The notes under the pieces: generated by a model
The model's input: only the letters and a program-made list of their open reading frames with translations
Told to the model about the DNA's origin: nothing
Databases searched by the model: none
In this document: positions 5,826-7,864 of the stretch, piece after piece
How positions within the stretch are numbered: the stretch's first letter is position 1
Layout of the letters: each line of letters opens with the position of its first letter
Program-made: the position numbers and the translations under genes
Assembly: GCA_903904635.1 (NCBI GenBank)
Contig: CAIVDH010000075.1
Location: 1 to 7,864 of the forward strand
Source of the DNA: an uncultured Burkholderiales bacterium
GTDB lineage: Bacteria > Pseudomonadota > Gammaproteobacteria > Burkholderiales > Burkholderiaceae_D
Direction: 5' to 3'
Length of the DNA stretch: 7,864 nucleotides

Positions 5826-7601
5826 ATGAGTTTGGTAGAAATCAAAGTGCCTGATATAGGCGACTTCAAAGAAGTCGAAGTTATAGAATTACTCGTCAAG
5901 CCCGGTGACACCGTCAAGCTTGATCAGTCACTCATCACCGTCGAGTCCGACAAAGCCAGCATGGAAATACCTTGCAATCAGGCCGGTGTTATCAAAGAAC
6001 TGAAAGTAAAAATCGGCGACAAGGTTGCTGAAGGTTCGCTTCTTTTATTGTTAGAGCCAGCCACAGAAGCTGCGACTACACCTACTGCTGCACCATTAGC
6101 CTCTGTACCGGCAGTTGCAGCAGTATCGCCAACATTAACCAAGTTACCAACAGCAGCAGCACCACAGGCTGCCACATACACAGGCAAAGCCGATATCGTA
6201 TGCGACACCCTGGTATTAGGCGCCGGCCCCGGCGGATATACCGCTGCATTTCGCGCAGCAGACCTAGGGCAAAAAGTTGTATTGGTAGAACGCTACGCTA
6301 CCCTAGGTGGTGTTTGCTTAAACGTAGGTTGCATCCCTTCCAAAGCATTGCTGCATGCCGCCAAGGTGATTACCGAAGCTGAAGAGATGTCGCACTTTGG
6401 CGTAAAAATGTCCAAGCCTGAAATAGAACTCGATGCGCTGCGTGGATGGAAAGACAGCATCATTAAAAAACTCACAGGCGGATTATCAGGGCTGGCCAAA
6501 GCACGCAAGGTGCAAGTCGTGCATGGCAAAGCAGCATTTACTTCACCCACCACACTCACCGTTGAAACCGCTGAAGGCAGCAAGGTCATCGCATTTCGCA
6601 ACGCCATTATTGCAGCCGGTTCATCCGTCGTAAAAATACCCGGCTTTCCCTATGATGACCCGCGCCTGATTGATTCAACAGGCGCACTCGAATTACGCCA
6701 GATCCCTAAGCGCATGTTAGTCATAGGTGGCGGCATCATAGGCTTGGAAATGGCCTGCGTTTATGATGCATTGGGCAGCAAAGTAAGCGTTGTTGAATTC
6801 GCTGACGGGCTCATACCGGCAGCAGACCGCGACATCGTCAAGCCACTCCAAAAGCGCATAGAAAAACGCTACGAAGCCATATACCTAAAAACTAAAATTA
6901 CCAAACTCGAAGCGCGCGCCAATGGCTTGCTGGCTAGTTTTGAAGGCGCCTCCGCACCGGCTGAACCGCAGCTTTATGACATGGTATTAATGGCAGTGGG
7001 TCGTCGCCCAAATGGCAAAGACATCGGTGCGGAAAAAGCCGGCGTCATTGTCAATGAGCGCGGTTTCATACCCGTAGACAAACAGCTGCGCACGAATGTG
7101 CCGCATATCTTTGCCATTGGCGATATTTGTGGCGACCCTATGCTGGCCCACAAAGCGACCAATGAAGCCAAAGTGGCAGCAGAAGTCATCGCTGGACACA
7201 AAGTTGAATTTGATGCAATGACGATACCTTCAGTGGCCTATACCGACCCCGAAATCGCCTGGATGGGTTTGACAGAGACCGAAGCCAAAGCAAAAGGCAT
7301 CCCGTTTGAGAAAGCCAGTTTCCCCTGGGCGGCTTCAGGCCGTGCACTTGCCATGGGTCGTGATGAAGGCGTCACCAAACTGCTATGGGATCCGGAAACT
7401 AAGCGCATCATTGGTGCCGGTATCGTCGGCGTGAACGCCGGTGAATTGCTGGCAGAAACTGTGCTGGCAATGGAGATGGGCGCTGATCTGGAAGATTTGG
7501 CGCTGACAGTACATGCGCATCCAACCTTGTCAGAGACGCCGATGTTTGCTGCTGAAATGGGTTTGGGGAGTATTACGGATTTGTATTTGCCAAAGAAATA
7601 A
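5826..7601 (+). CDS. lpdA: Dihydrolipoamide dehydrogenase (E3) with an N-terminal lipoyl domain
   Basis: LpdA reoxidises the dihydrolipoyl arm of E2, passing electrons through a disulfide and FAD to NAD+. The 591-residue product exceeds the usual ~470 because residues 1-77 are a lipoyl domain (attachment lysine Lys43 in ESDKASMEIP). An Ala/Pro/Thr linker (about 78-121) joins it to the flavoprotein. The FAD motif GAGPGG is at 132-137 and the redox-active disulfide is Cys164/Cys169 in GGVCLNVGCIPSK. The NAD motif GGGIIG is at 301-306, and the second FAD motif TNVPHIFAIGD ends at Asp433. The catalytic dyad is His565 and Glu570 in HAHPTLSE. All catalytic features are present, so it should be active. 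Lipoyl-bearing E3s are known in betaproteobacteria and Neisseria. Its lipoyl domain is close to that of AceF (10 differences in 77 residues by eye), implying duplication. It is the last gene of the operon. Confidence 0.97.
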   Translation: MSLVEIKVPDIGDFKEVEVIELLVKPGDTVKLDQSLITVESDKASMEIPCNQAGVIKELKVKIGDKVAEGSLLLLLEPATEAATTPTAAPLASVPAVAAVSPTLTKLPTAAAPQAATYTGKADIVCDTLVLGAGPGGYTAAFRAADLGQKVVLVERYATLGGVCLNVGCIPSKALLHAAKVITEAEEMSHFGVKMSKPEIELDALRGWKDSIIKKLTGGLSGLAKARKVQVVHGKAAFTSPTTLTVETAEGSKVIAFRNAIIAAGSSVVKIPGFPYDDPRLIDSTGALELRQIPKRMLVIGGGIIGLEMACVYDALGSKVSVVEFADGLIPAADRDIVKPLQKRIEKRYEAIYLKTKITKLEARANGLLASFEGASAPAEPQLYDMVLMAVGRRPNGKDIGAEKAGVIVNERGFIPVDKQLRTNVPHIFAIGDICGDPMLAHKATNEAKVAAEVIAGHKVEFDAMTIPSVAYTDPEIAWMGLTETEAKAKGIPFEKASFPWAASGRALAMGRDEGVTKLLWDPETKRIIGAGIVGVNAGELLAETVLAMEMGADLEDLALTVHAHPTLSETPMFAAEMGLGSITDLYLPKK

Positions 7602-7608
7602 GCATGAT

Positions 7609-7640
7609 GAGGATATGCAAAGTTGTTATGGCATATTCTC
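7609..7640. terminator. Weak stem-loop after lpdA (candidate terminator)
   Basis: GAGGATATGC (7609-7618) can pair with GCATATTCTC (7631-7640), giving 10 pairs including one G-U, around a 12-nt loop. TTCCTT follows, which is only moderately T-rich. It sits between two convergent genes, where a terminator is expected, but the stem is AT-rich and the T-tract poor. Confidence 0.35.
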
Positions 7641-7654
7641 TTCCTTAAGAAATT

Positions 7655-7864
7655 TTACAGGCGCTCATAATAAAATGGATCTTTATTTTGGTCGTAATTA
7701 CCGTTTTCATCCAACGGTAGATCGAAATTAATTTCATTTTCAATTGCCCGTGCGATTGAATTTCTTTTTTCTTTTTCATTGAAATTTGAACTATTTTCTT
7801 TCGCTAAATTTTTTTCCGTAATAAATTTTAGAGCAGCATCATATTTTTGTGTTTTTGAAAGTAA
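7655..7864 (-). CDS. Unrecognised AT-rich gene, C-terminal part only (5' end beyond window)
   Basis: On the minus strand, a frame open from the right edge (7864) runs 69 codons to a TAA at 7657-7655. The visible peptide begins LLSKTQKYDAALKF and ends DPFYYERL. It is hydrophilic and rich in Lys, Asn and Glu, with no membrane segment and no motif I recognise. Base composition here is roughly 28 % GC, against around 50 % in the operon. At that composition, 69 stop-free codons in a given frame would be rare by chance (well under 1 % by a rough estimate), which favours a real gene. It converges on lpdA, with 53 nt between the two stop codons. The contrast in composition suggests an acquired accessory gene. 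Its function is unknown. Confidence 0.6.
   Translation of the reverse strand, partial: LLSKTQKYDAALKFITEKNLAKENSSNFNEKEKRNSIARAIENEINFDLPLDENGNYDQNKDPFYYERL

Noticed and set aside
7659..7667. AGGCGCTCA shared with 861-869 near folD, as a possible flanking repeat or attachment site
   Set aside because: Many 9-base matches are expected by chance in a window of this size, and there is no longer homology around either copy.

Overview
The window looks like a betaproteobacterial chromosome segment, perhaps from the Nitrosomonadales/Gallionellaceae/Methylophilaceae side. This placement is inference. It rests on three things: a homodimeric-type AceE, a dihydrolipoamide dehydrogenase (E3) that carries its own N-terminal lipoyl domain, and a small protease of the betaproteobacterial proteasome-homologue (BPH) type. 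The coding part is around 50 % GC by eye, falling to roughly 28 % in the last ~210 bases.

Layout. Positions 1-806 (minus strand) hold folD, cut by the left edge so that only its last few residues are missing. Positions 807-1117 are a divergent intergenic region with candidate promoters for both directions and a perfect 15-bp palindrome. A four-gene plus-strand operon follows at 1118-7601: aceE (pyruvate dehydrogenase E1), aceF (E2), a BPH-like N-terminal-threonine hydrolase, and lpdA (lipoyl-E3). The aceE-aceF gap holds a perfect 12-bp stem-loop one base before the aceF ribosome binding site. After lpdA comes a weak stem-loop and then the 3' end of an AT-rich, unrecognised minus-strand gene that runs off the right edge.

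How the genes work together. AceE decarboxylates pyruvate and reductively acetylates the lipoyl arm of AceF. AceF passes the acetyl group to CoA, and LpdA reoxidises the dihydrolipoyl arm with NAD+. The lipoyl domains of AceF and LpdA are about 87 % identical. The protease-like gene sits 7 nt after aceF and 18 nt before lpdA, so it is almost certainly co-transcribed with the complex. This placement is the most interesting feature of the window.

Main anomaly. As given, aceE is split by one extra base in a run of six Ts (1294-1299). The first 60 codons are in one frame and the remaining ~837 in another. Removing one T restores a continuous 897-residue protein. A sequencing/assembly error or a very recent mutation is more likely than programmed frameshifting.
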